In this document: in pieces, positions 1 to 5,033 of the stretch | Numbering within the stretch: the first letter of the stretch is position 1 | How the letters are laid out: each line of letters starts with the position of its first letter | DNA from: Actinobacteria bacterium 21-64-8 | GTDB lineage: Bacteria > Actinomycetota > Acidimicrobiia > Acidimicrobiales > RAAP-2 | Direction of reading: 5' to 3' | DNA: 5,033 nucleotides | Assembly (NCBI GenBank): GCA_002255315.1 | Contig: NCBD01000089.1 | Span: 1-5,033 of the forward strand | Program-made: the position numbers and the translations under genes | The notes under the pieces: generated by a model | The model's database searches: none | The model's input: only the letters and a program-made list of their open reading frames with translations | Told to the model about the DNA's origin: nothing

Positions 1-258
1 CTCGTCGGCGCCGTCGACGCCGGCGGGGGTGCGCTCGCGCTGATCGCGCTGCTCAGCGCCGCGATCGCGGCCTACTTCTACTTGCGCTTTGCCCTCACGC
101 TCTACGAAGAGAGCGACGACGGCGCCGCGCGCGTGCGCGTGCCGCTCGCGAGTGGGCTCGTCATTGGCGTCGGCGTCGCCGTCGCGCTGCTCTTTGGTCT
201 CTGGCCGGGGCCACTGGCCGCGTGGGCCCAGCACGCGACCCTGCTCTTCTTGCCATGA
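1..258 (+). CDS. nuoN: NADH-quinone oxidoreductase subunit N, C-terminal end (partial)
   Basis: The 85 visible codons are the C-terminus of a polytopic membrane protein; the 5' part lies outside the window. Two hydrophobic segments are seen, at about residues 8-35 and 52-77 of the fragment. The first ends in AAYFYLRFALTLY, matching the 'YYLR' signature of the last part of NuoN. The second ends in FGLWPGPLAAWA, like the GLFPGP ending common in NuoN. NuoN is one of the antiporter-like proton-pumping subunits of the membrane arm of respiratory complex I and is usually the last gene of the nuoA-N operon. NuoM and NuoL have similar folds, but the YFYLR and WPGP pattern favours NuoN. The TGA stop overlaps the next gene's ATG. 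Confidence is high for the family and a little lower for N over its paralogues. Confidence 0.88.
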   Translation, partial: LVGAVDAGGGALALIALLSAAIAAYFYLRFALTLYEESDDGAARVRVPLASGLVIGVGVAVALLFGLWPGPLAAWAQHATLLFLP

Positions 259-1097
259 CGAAGGTCGCGATCGCGACCTGCGCGGGCGAGAACGTCGATC
301 CCGACAGCCCGTTGTTGCTGGCGGCCCTCGGCGCCGAGGGGGTCGCGGGTGAGCTGTGCGTGTGGGACGACCCCGACGTGGCCTGGTCGAACTACGACCT
401 CGTGGTGCTGCGCTCGACGTGGGACTACGCCGCGCGGCGAGATGAGTTTCTCGCCTGGGCGCGCGCGGTGGCGCGACTCGCCAACCCTTACGAGGTCGTG
501 GTCTACTCCAGTGATAAGCACTACCTCGCCGATCTCGCCAGCAAGGGAGTGCCGGTCGTGCCCTCGACCTTCTGTAACGTCGGCGCGGCGCCCGAATTTC
601 CCGAGGGCAACTTCGTCGTGAAACCCTGCGTCGGGGCCGGTTCGATCGACGCCGATCGCTACGGCCCCGACGAGCTCGCGCGAGCCCGGGCCCACGTGGC
701 GCGCCTCCACGACCGGGGTCGTGACGTCCTCATCCAGCCCTACGTGGATTCGGTGGACGAACGCGGTGAGCGGGCGCTGGTCTTCGTGGACGGCGACTTT
801 TCACACGCCATGACCAAGGGTGCGATGTTAAACGTGGCGCCCCCCGAGCGCGACGTGCTCTTTCGTCGTGAACAGATGTCGGCCGCGACGGTTGAACCCG
901 ACGCCCTCGCGCTCGCCCGCGACGTATTCGCGAGTGCGGGCTTTACGGGGTTGCTCTACGGACGCGTTGACCTCGTGGCGACGAGTACTGGATGGGCCCT
1001 CATGGAACTCGAGCTGGTCGAACCATCACTCTTTTTGTCCTACGACGACAACGCGGCGACGCGGCTCGCGCGCGCTATTCGCGCGCGCGTGTCTTAG
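255..1097 (+). CDS. ATP-grasp domain protein (RimK / DcsG-like ligase)
   Basis: A 280-residue protein with ATP-grasp architecture. Residues 1-85 form a pre-ATP-grasp Rossmann-like domain with VWDDPDVAW (36-44) and VVLRSTWDY (50-58), followed by NPYEVV and SDKHYLADL (77-94). The ATP-binding core holds FVVKPCVGAGS (120-130, conserved Lys plus glycine-rich loop), VLIQPYV (158-164, nucleotide hinge) and RALVFVDGDFSHAMTKG (173-189). The metal-binding end has YGRVDLV (235-241) and MELELVEPSLFL (250-261, acidic Mg ligands). Related proteins include RimK, glutathione synthetases and the D-cycloserine cyclo-ligase DcsG. They activate a carboxylate as an acyl phosphate and join it to an amine. The active site looks intact, but the substrate cannot be read from the sequence. 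I chose ATG 255 over GTG 222 because it makes a 4-bp ATGA overlap with nuoN, pointing to translational coupling, and homologues begin with a MxKVAxxTC-like strand. No Shine-Dalgarno sequence is visible, which fits reinitiation. Confidence 0.85.
   Translation: MTKVAIATCAGENVDPDSPLLLAALGAEGVAGELCVWDDPDVAWSNYDLVVLRSTWDYAARRDEFLAWARAVARLANPYEVVVYSSDKHYLADLASKGVPVVPSTFCNVGAAPEFPEGNFVVKPCVGAGSIDADRYGPDELARARAHVARLHDRGRDVLIQPYVDSVDERGERALVFVDGDFSHAMTKGAMLNVAPPERDVLFRREQMSAATVEPDALALARDVFASAGFTGLLYGRVDLVATSTGWALMELELVEPSLFLSYDDNAATRLARAIRARVS
1067..1089. other. Perfect 9-bp CG hairpin at a convergent gene end
   Basis: Nine bases of alternating CG (1067-1075) are exactly complementary to 1081-1089, with the 5-base loop TATTC. 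It lies in the last codons of the ATP-grasp gene, just before the junction with the convergent minus-strand gene. Neither strand has a T-run after the stem, so it is not a canonical intrinsic terminator. It could still slow or stop transcription from both sides, or adopt Z-DNA because it is alternating purine-pyrimidine. It may equally be a by-product of Ala/Arg codons in GC-rich DNA. Confidence 0.35.
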
Positions 1098-1107
1098 GGG
1101 ACCAGCG

Positions 1108-4100
1108 CTACGGCACGACGGCGTCGTGGGTCGGATCGTCGTGGGCGCTGCGCGCGGCCGCCAAGACCGCTTCGGGCACGACGGTGCCGGGTCGATTCGA
1201 CGGGTCGTTCGCGAGGAGTCGTCCGATGACGGGAATCTCGGTGAGTGACTCCGCGCGAAGTACGGCCGAAACGACGGGCACGAAACTTTCGGCCGCGGGG
1301 TAAACGAGATAGCGCGGCAACCACTGGGGGAGATACTTGGCGTTAAAGGTCCACAGCGACTCGATGGGCAAGATGCCCGAGAGTCGCTTGAGCGCCCATC
1401 GTTCGACGCGGGTAAAAGTGCCGTCGCCGCGTTCGCCATCGAGCACGGAACGAAACGCGGCGAAGTTAAGGCTGAGCCCGCGCGCACCTTGTTGGCGTAA
1501 GTGTTCGATGGTCGAGCAGAGTGCAAAGTCGATCAGTCCGTTGGGGTGTTCGCCGGGGTCGCGGCGCATGAGATCGAGCGAGTAGCCGTTAATGGCCGGC
1601 GAGGGAACGAACTGACAGACCGCCGCGGGCTCGCCGTTGGGACCGGTGACTACCGTGAGCAAGAGGCCCTTGTCTTTGGGGTCAAAGAGTCGGCCCAACA
1701 TCATCGAAAAGCCGCGCTCACCTTCGCCGCGGCGCAGCATGGAGATCAGCTCCAAGATCTGCGCGACCCGCGACGGCGCAATCGTGGAGGGATCAAGGAA
1801 CTCAACCGTGTAGCCGTAACGCGCCACGCGCGAGCAGGCTTGGCGCAGACCCTTCATCTTTCCGCCCTCGAGCGAGAAGGTCTGGCAGTTCACGATGGCT
1901 TCGTCGCCGGTGTAGAGATAGTGCAGGCCCGCCGCGTGATAGATCGGCAACCAGTCTTCGCCCGCACCCATGACGCTGATTGTCCAGCCCTGCGCTTCGG
2001 CGTAGGTGCGAAAGGCACTGAACGCTTCGCTGCGTTCGGCTTCGGGTCCGATGGGGTCGGGCGAGATCAGCGCGACACCGCCGTAGACCGCGTAGGCCAC
2101 CAAGGAGTCGCGAAAGAAAAAGAACTGTTTGTCGTCACGTAGCGCGAAGTAGTCGAGTGTCCCGCGACCGTGACGACGCACGATCTCTCGGGCGCGCAAC
2201 TCGGCGATGCGCCGTTCACTGCCGCGCGCGGGGTGCGAGAGGCGACGGTCAACGACCGGACGCGTCAAGAGATAGAGCGACGAGATGACGAGGCTGACTC
2301 CGACGGTGAGCAGCGTGGGATCAACGAAGTCGTCGACTCCGTCGGGCAGGGTGATGTTGTATTGACCAAAGAGCCGCTCGACGCAGGCGATAAAGATGAC
2401 CCCGACGTTGGGCATGTGCGAGCGTCGAGAGGCCTCAATGCCGAGGGTCGCCGCGACGAGTGTGGCCAGTGCGACGAGCCCAAGGCGCGGCAAGGCGGCT
2501 CGCACGCTCGAGCGGTCCGTCGACGCTTCGAAGTCGTGGCGCTGCCAGACGAGCAACGTTAAAATCGCCGCCGCCATCAGCGAAGAAAGGACGGTACCCC
2601 CTCGCGCAACGTGAGCGACGATGGTAATCGCGAGCAGGGCGACGGCGAGGAACCACGCGCGGCGTTGGCCCCGACGGATGCCGCGCGCGAGCATGATAAG
2701 CGCGATACCCGCCACGGCGGTCAGCGCCGCGGCGGACTGGATGGCGCCCAGTGGCAGGATCGAGAGGACGGTGTGGAGATGGCTACGCAAGGGCTTGATC
2801 GCGGTGACGGTGACGTTCAGTAGTCCGTCGAGGAAGATAAGTCCACTGGCCAAGCGCCGTACGGTACGGCGACGTCGCTGCTCTTGGAGGCGGGCCACTT
2901 CGAGGGGGAAAGGATTACCGGTCGGCCAGGACCCCACGGTCGAGGTGTGTGGGGTGGGCGCGGGCTGCATGGGCGTGCCCGCCAAGAGCCATTCGATGAA
3001 ATGGCGAAAGGGTCGGCGCGTTTCACCGGCGTAGAGACGGACCTGTACGGTGCTACTGGCCTCGATTTCGACGACGCCGATTCGGTCCACGGCCGCAAAA
3101 ATCGGGGGCAGACCAAAGCGACCTCGTCGCTCGACAATGACGGTGCGTGACGGACCCGGCGTGGCGCAGACCCCTCGATCGAGAAAGGCGAGCGCGGGGC
3201 GAGGGGCGCCCCCAATGACCGCGCCCGCACCACCGCGCTCCGCGACGCGACGCGCGTACTCAATACCGTCGACTTCATCAACGCTGGTAACGGCGAGCGG
3301 TTCACTGAGTTCCGCGACTAGTGAACTGTGCGACTCACGTTTGAAGCGACGCCGCACGATTAGTCCCGCGATCGCAGCAATGGTTGCTTCAACGGCGCCA
3401 ATAATGATCAGATTCAGGAGCAGACTGGCCCAAAAGCCCCGCACTCGAAAGACTTCGACTTCGAAGTGGTGGTGCAGCACGTGGCCCACGACGGCGACTA
3501 ACGAACTCCAGAAGTTGACGACGGCGACAACGCCCAGGGGCAGCCAGAGCCACGGTGCGAGTCGTCGGTAGAGCACGCGCGAGGCGACGAATCGCGCCAG
3601 CGCGTTGGGATCTTCGAGTCGATCTGCGTCGGCGCGGTCGTCGGTGTCCGCGCGCGTCACGTCGAGTTCGTACGAGCCAGCAGCGACCGCGAGGTCGCGG
3701 GTGCCGTTCGCGGTGGCCACCTGGAGCATCACGTCACGAGCGACTTCGATCCCAATTGCCTCGAGGGCGCGTTGCGCGCCGTCGTGCTCGGCGAGTTCGC
3801 CGTCGTCGCTACCGGGAATGACTACGACGCGCCGCCCTGGGACGCTTAAGAAGCGCTGAATGACCGCAACGAGCGAGGGTTGGGCGGCGAGCGTGGCGCT
3901 GACGAACTTCGCCATATCGGCGGTGGGGTCGGGGTGAAAGAGATTGCCCGCGACGATGACGACGGCCTGGTCGTCGACGTCGCGCAGCAGTTCGATGAAT
4001 TCACGTAACGAGCGCCGCGTGACGGGCGTCATGGGCGAGAGCGACAGGTCGCTCACTACGTAGACGTGCTGCCCGAAGGGAATCGGGAGCGTCAGTCGAT

Positions 4101-4113
4101 CGTTCGCCGCCAC
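1108..4113 (-). CDS. Degenerate metallophosphoesterase fused to DUF2156/LysX-type aminoacyl-phosphatidylglycerol synthase
   Basis: 1001 residues, GTG start. Residues 15-150 and about 260-365 read as a calcineurin-like phosphoesterase split by a transmembrane hairpin (about 185-213 and 227-253). Its metal motifs are altered: VVSDLSLS (19-26) where SDLHLG is usual, VAGNLFHP (54-61) for AGDLFD, IPGSDDGE (99-106) for PGNHD, and GGAPRP (301-306) for GHTHRP. Six further hydrophobic segments follow, at about 421-440, 452-477, 485-503, 507-523, 544-559 and 601-616. Residues 640-950 match the DUF2156 catalytic domain of MprF/LysX: YFALRDDKQFFFF (655-667), GVALISPDPIGP (679-690), RGFSMMLGRLFDP (800-812), LSLNFAAFR (880-888) and FNAKYLPQWLPRYLVY (923-938). 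This family moves an amino acid, often Lys, from aminoacyl-tRNA to phosphatidylglycerol in the cytoplasmic membrane, lowering surface charge and protecting against cationic peptides. There is no C-terminal lysyl-tRNA synthetase as in mycobacterial LysX, and the transmembrane set is much shorter than the usual MprF flippase plus synthase. Amino-acid specificity is unknown. Later starts would remove the first beta strand, so GTG 4113 is preferred, although no clear Shine-Dalgarno sequence precedes it. Confidence 0.85.
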   Translation of the reverse strand: MAANDRLTLPIPFGQHVYVVSDLSLSPMTPVTRRSLREFIELLRDVDDQAVVIVAGNLFHPDPTADMAKFVSATLAAQPSLVAVIQRFLSVPGRRVVVIPGSDDGELAEHDGAQRALEAIGIEVARDVMLQVATANGTRDLAVAAGSYELDVTRADTDDRADADRLEDPNALARFVASRVLYRRLAPWLWLPLGVVAVVNFWSSLVAVVGHVLHHHFEVEVFRVRGFWASLLLNLIIIGAVEATIAAIAGLIVRRRFKRESHSSLVAELSEPLAVTSVDEVDGIEYARRVAERGGAGAVIGGAPRPALAFLDRGVCATPGPSRTVIVERRGRFGLPPIFAAVDRIGVVEIEASSTVQVRLYAGETRRPFRHFIEWLLAGTPMQPAPTPHTSTVGSWPTGNPFPLEVARLQEQRRRRTVRRLASGLIFLDGLLNVTVTAIKPLRSHLHTVLSILPLGAIQSAAALTAVAGIALIMLARGIRRGQRRAWFLAVALLAITIVAHVARGGTVLSSLMAAAILTLLVWQRHDFEASTDRSSVRAALPRLGLVALATLVAATLGIEASRRSHMPNVGVIFIACVERLFGQYNITLPDGVDDFVDPTLLTVGVSLVISSLYLLTRPVVDRRLSHPARGSERRIAELRAREIVRRHGRGTLDYFALRDDKQFFFFRDSLVAYAVYGGVALISPDPIGPEAERSEAFSAFRTYAEAQGWTISVMGAGEDWLPIYHAAGLHYLYTGDEAIVNCQTFSLEGGKMKGLRQACSRVARYGYTVEFLDPSTIAPSRVAQILELISMLRRGEGERGFSMMLGRLFDPKDKGLLLTVVTGPNGEPAAVCQFVPSPAINGYSLDLMRRDPGEHPNGLIDFALCSTIEHLRQQGARGLSLNFAAFRSVLDGERGDGTFTRVERWALKRLSGILPIESLWTFNAKYLPQWLPRYLVYPAAESFVPVVSAVLRAESLTEIPVIGRLLANDPSNRPGTVVPEAVLAAARSAHDDPTHDAVVP

Positions 4114-4120
4114 GGGTTCT

Positions 4121-4133
4121 AGTCTCGCAGACT
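4121..4133. promoter_or_regulatory. Inverted repeat in the divergent intergenic gap (possible operator)
   Basis: AGTCT-CGC-AGACT is a perfect 5-bp inverted repeat with a 3-bp centre. It sits in the 58-bp gap (4114-4171) between the divergent phosphoesterase-synthase gene and the HAD phosphatase gene. It ends 7 bp before the minus-strand GTG, so it could be an operator or an RNA hairpin covering that start. Both promoters should lie in or near this gap, but I find no convincing -35/-10 pair. A repeat this short can occur by chance. Confidence 0.25.
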
Positions 4134-4171
4134 GGCCACCGCGTGAATTGAAGCAGAATGGACTACCAGTT

Positions 4172-4675
4172 ATGACGCACGAGCCCTTTAACGAGCCCTT
4201 TGACGAGCATTGGCGCTGGCGCGAGGAGACGCCCGCGCCAGCGGGTCAGGTCGTGATTTTTGATATTGACGGCGTTCTCGCCGACGCCGCCGGTCGTCAG
4301 CACTACCTGGACTGGGGCGACTGGAAGACCTTCTTCGAGGCGTGCGGCGACGATCCCGTGATCGAAGAAATTGAACGGCTCTTAGAGTTGCTCGATCACA
4401 CGCTGCTGATCGTCTTAGTGACCGCGCGCCCTCGTCGTGTGCAACCCCACACTTTGGCCTGGCTCGCGCGCTACCAGTTGCGCTGGGACCTGCTCGTCAT
4501 GCGCGAGTACGGGGACTACTCGGGCACGGATGTCTTTAAGCGCGACGTCTTGACGGAGCTGCGCCGCCGAGGCTACGACGTACGACTGGCCCTCGACGAC
4601 GACCCCAAAAATCACGCCATGTACGTCACTGAAGGCGTGCCGTGCATCTATATCCACTCCGGGTACTACCTGTAA
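4172..4675 (+). CDS. HAD-family phosphatase, polynucleotide kinase 3'-phosphatase-like
   Basis: A 167-residue protein with all four HAD motifs. Motif I is VVIFDIDGVLAD (27-38; nucleophile Asp31, acid/base Asp33). Motif II is VLVTARP (81-87; Thr84). Lys123 in VFKRDVL is the likely motif III lysine, and LALDDDPKN (139-147; Asp142-144) is motif IV, binding Mg. The downstream order, LVMREYGDYSGTDVFKRDVL, then YDVRLALDDDP, then a GVPCIYIHSGYY ending, parallels the C-terminal phosphatase half of phage T4 polynucleotide kinase, which removes 3'-phosphates from nucleic acid ends. Here the phosphatase stands alone, with no P-loop kinase domain. The substrate is inferred from this resemblance; a nucleotide or other small phosphoester is also possible. 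ATG 4172 is preferred; an in-frame TTG at 4148 would add eight residues without a Shine-Dalgarno sequence. ATG 4172 also lacks a clear one, so leaderless translation is possible. Confidence 0.78.
   Translation: MTHEPFNEPFDEHWRWREETPAPAGQVVIFDIDGVLADAAGRQHYLDWGDWKTFFEACGDDPVIEEIERLLELLDHTLLIVLVTARPRRVQPHTLAWLARYQLRWDLLVMREYGDYSGTDVFKRDVLTELRRRGYDVRLALDDDPKNHAMYVTEGVPCIYIHSGYYL
4179..4208 (+). repeat. 12-bp tandem repeat at the start of the HAD gene
   Basis: The unit ACGAGCCCTTT(A/G) occurs twice back to back (4179-4190 and 4191-4202), with a partial third copy ACGAGC at 4203-4208. It encodes the near-repeat EPFN-EPFD-E at residues 4-12, ahead of the HAD core. The repeat keeps the reading frame, so copy-number change would only lengthen or shorten the N-terminal tail. 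Confidence 0.6.
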
Positions 4676-4695
4676 GCACTCGAGGGGGCGACCTT

Positions 4696-4701
4696 TAGGC
4701 T
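4696..4701 (+). promoter_or_regulatory. Possible -10 element TAGGCT
   Basis: TAGGCT fits the actinobacterial TANNNT -10 pattern and lies 8 nt before the ATG at 4710, a spacing that would put the transcript start at or near that ATG. No -35 match is visible 16-18 bp upstream. A six-base motif with this degeneracy is weak evidence. If real, it gives the oxidoreductase gene its own promoter instead of readthrough from the HAD gene. Confidence 0.2.
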
Positions 4702-4709
4702 CGGCTCTC

Positions 4710-4742
4710 ATGAAGCGCGCCACCACTTCCTACGAGGGCTAG
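4710..4742 (+). CDS. 10-codon mini-ORF just upstream of the oxidoreductase
   Basis: ATG 4710 opens MKRATTSYEG followed by TAG (4740-4742). The frame is the same as that of the oxidoreductase, whose GTG starts 3 nt after the TAG. The mini-ORF also covers the oxidoreductase ribosome binding site, so translating it could influence initiation downstream. It could be a leader peptide, an old N-terminus cut off by an amber mutation, or chance; an ORF of this size carries little statistical weight. Confidence 0.2.
   Translation: MKRATTSYEG
4734..4738 (+). promoter_or_regulatory. Ribosome binding site GAGGG for the oxidoreductase gene
   Basis: GAGGG lies 7 nt before GTG 4746, a standard spacing. 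Together with the in-frame TAG at 4740-4742, which excludes any start further upstream, it fixes GTG 4746 as the start. It is the clearest Shine-Dalgarno sequence in the window. Confidence 0.6.
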
Positions 4743-4745
4743 CCC

Positions 4746-5033
4746 GTGCGCATCGCCATCGTCGGTGCCGGTGTCAGTGGACTGACCGCGGCCTATCTCC
4801 TGCATCCCTACCACGAGGTCACGCTGTACGAAGCGCAAGCTCGTTTGGGCGGACACGCCCACACCGTGTGCGTCGAGGTGGAGAATCGTGACTACCACGT
4901 CGACACTGGTTTTCTCGTCTACAACGACCAGACTTATCCGCTGTTTATTCGTCTCCTCGACAAACTCGGCGTCGCCACGAAGCAGAGCGAAATGAGCTTC
5001 AGTTATACCGACTCGCTCACGGGGCTCGAGTGG
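4746..5033 (+). CDS. FAD-dependent oxidoreductase, COG2907-like (partial, N-terminus)
   Basis: The first 96 residues of a flavin-dependent amine-oxidase-like protein; the rest lies beyond the window. Residues 3-12 (IAIVGAGVSG) form the GxGxxG dinucleotide-binding loop, and Glu29 in VTLYEA ends the second beta strand and would contact the FAD ribose. RLGGHAHT (33-40) is the conserved loop after it. HVDTGFLVYNDQTYP (51-65) and the SEMSFSYTDSLTGLEW end (81-96) are typical of the predicted NAD/FAD-binding proteins of COG2907. Genes of this group often sit beside DUF1365 and cyclopropane-fatty-acid-synthase-like genes in lipid-modification clusters; whether that holds here cannot be seen. The start is GTG 4746, supported by GAGGG 7 nt upstream and an in-frame stop just before. 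The substrate is not known. Confidence 0.85.
   Translation, partial: MRIAIVGAGVSGLTAAYLLHPYHEVTLYEAQARLGGHAHTVCVEVENRDYHVDTGFLVYNDQTYPLFIRLLDKLGVATKQSEMSFSYTDSLTGLEW

Noticed and set aside
222..254. GTG 222 as an upstream start for the ATP-grasp gene
   Set aside because: It would add 11 residues inside nuoN before the first beta strand; ATG 255 gives the typical ATGA overlap and a family-like N-terminus.
102..710. 202-codon open frame on the minus strand
   Set aside because: It lies antisense to the well-supported ATP-grasp gene, has no recognisable motif and looks like a high-GC shadow of that gene.
1501..2142. 213-codon open frame on the plus strand
   Set aside because: It lies opposite the DUF2156 catalytic domain, whose motifs are intact; its composition (charged, Arg/Gly-rich, no motifs) is what an antisense shadow in GC-rich DNA gives.
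4148..4176. TTGAAG-17 bp-TATGAC resembling a sigma-70 promoter
   Set aside because: The -10 would cover the preferred ATG at 4172, and no in-frame start shortly downstream would keep the HAD motif I strand with a normal leader. Likely chance, unless the start is misjudged.
4415..4898. Minus-strand open frames at 4415-4726 and 4695-4898
   Set aside because: They run antisense to the HAD and oxidoreductase genes, carry no motif and lack ribosome binding sites.
1..5033. Mobile elements, CRISPR arrays, tRNA or other RNA genes, defence system
   Set aside because: I saw no terminal inverted repeats, transposase motifs, spaced direct repeats or tRNA-like cloverleaf segments; coding sequence fills nearly the whole window, with the largest gap 70 bp.

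Overview
The window is GC-rich (roughly 60-65% by eye) and densely coded. It uses GTG starts as well as ATG, and its protein families are typical of Actinobacteria: a LysX/MprF-type aminoacyl-phosphatidylglycerol synthase region, a RimK/DcsG-like ATP-grasp protein, and a complex I operon end. A high-GC actinobacterium is the best guess. An Acidimicrobiia-like lineage is possible, but the sequence alone does not prove it. I see no RNA gene, insertion sequence, phage gene or CRISPR array, so this looks like an ordinary chromosomal stretch.

Layout. At 1-258 (+) is the C-terminal end of nuoN, the last membrane subunit of complex I. Its stop codon overlaps by 4 bp (ATGA) the start of an ATP-grasp ligase-like gene (255-1097, +). 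That gene converges, with only 10 bp between stop codons, on a 1001-residue gene on the minus strand (1108-4113). The large protein joins a calcineurin-like phosphoesterase fold, split by a transmembrane hairpin, to a membrane-anchored DUF2156/LysX-type aminoacyl-phospholipid synthase. It is divergent across a 58-bp gap from a small HAD phosphatase resembling the 3'-phosphatase half of T4 polynucleotide kinase (4172-4675, +). After a 70-bp gap comes the first 96 codons of an FAD-dependent oxidoreductase of the COG2907 type (4746 to the window end, +).

The genes do not form an obvious single pathway. Complex I and the large protein both belong to the membrane. The ATP-grasp protein is probably cotranscribed with nuo, and the last two plus-strand genes may share a transcript. 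The most notable item is the large minus-strand protein: in its phosphoesterase part every recognisable metal-binding motif is degraded, which suggests an inactive sensory or scaffold domain fused to a lipid-modifying enzyme. Secondary curiosities are a mini-ORF in frame with, and ended by an amber codon just before, the oxidoreductase start; a perfect 9-bp CG hairpin at the convergent gene junction; and a small palindrome in the divergent promoter gap.
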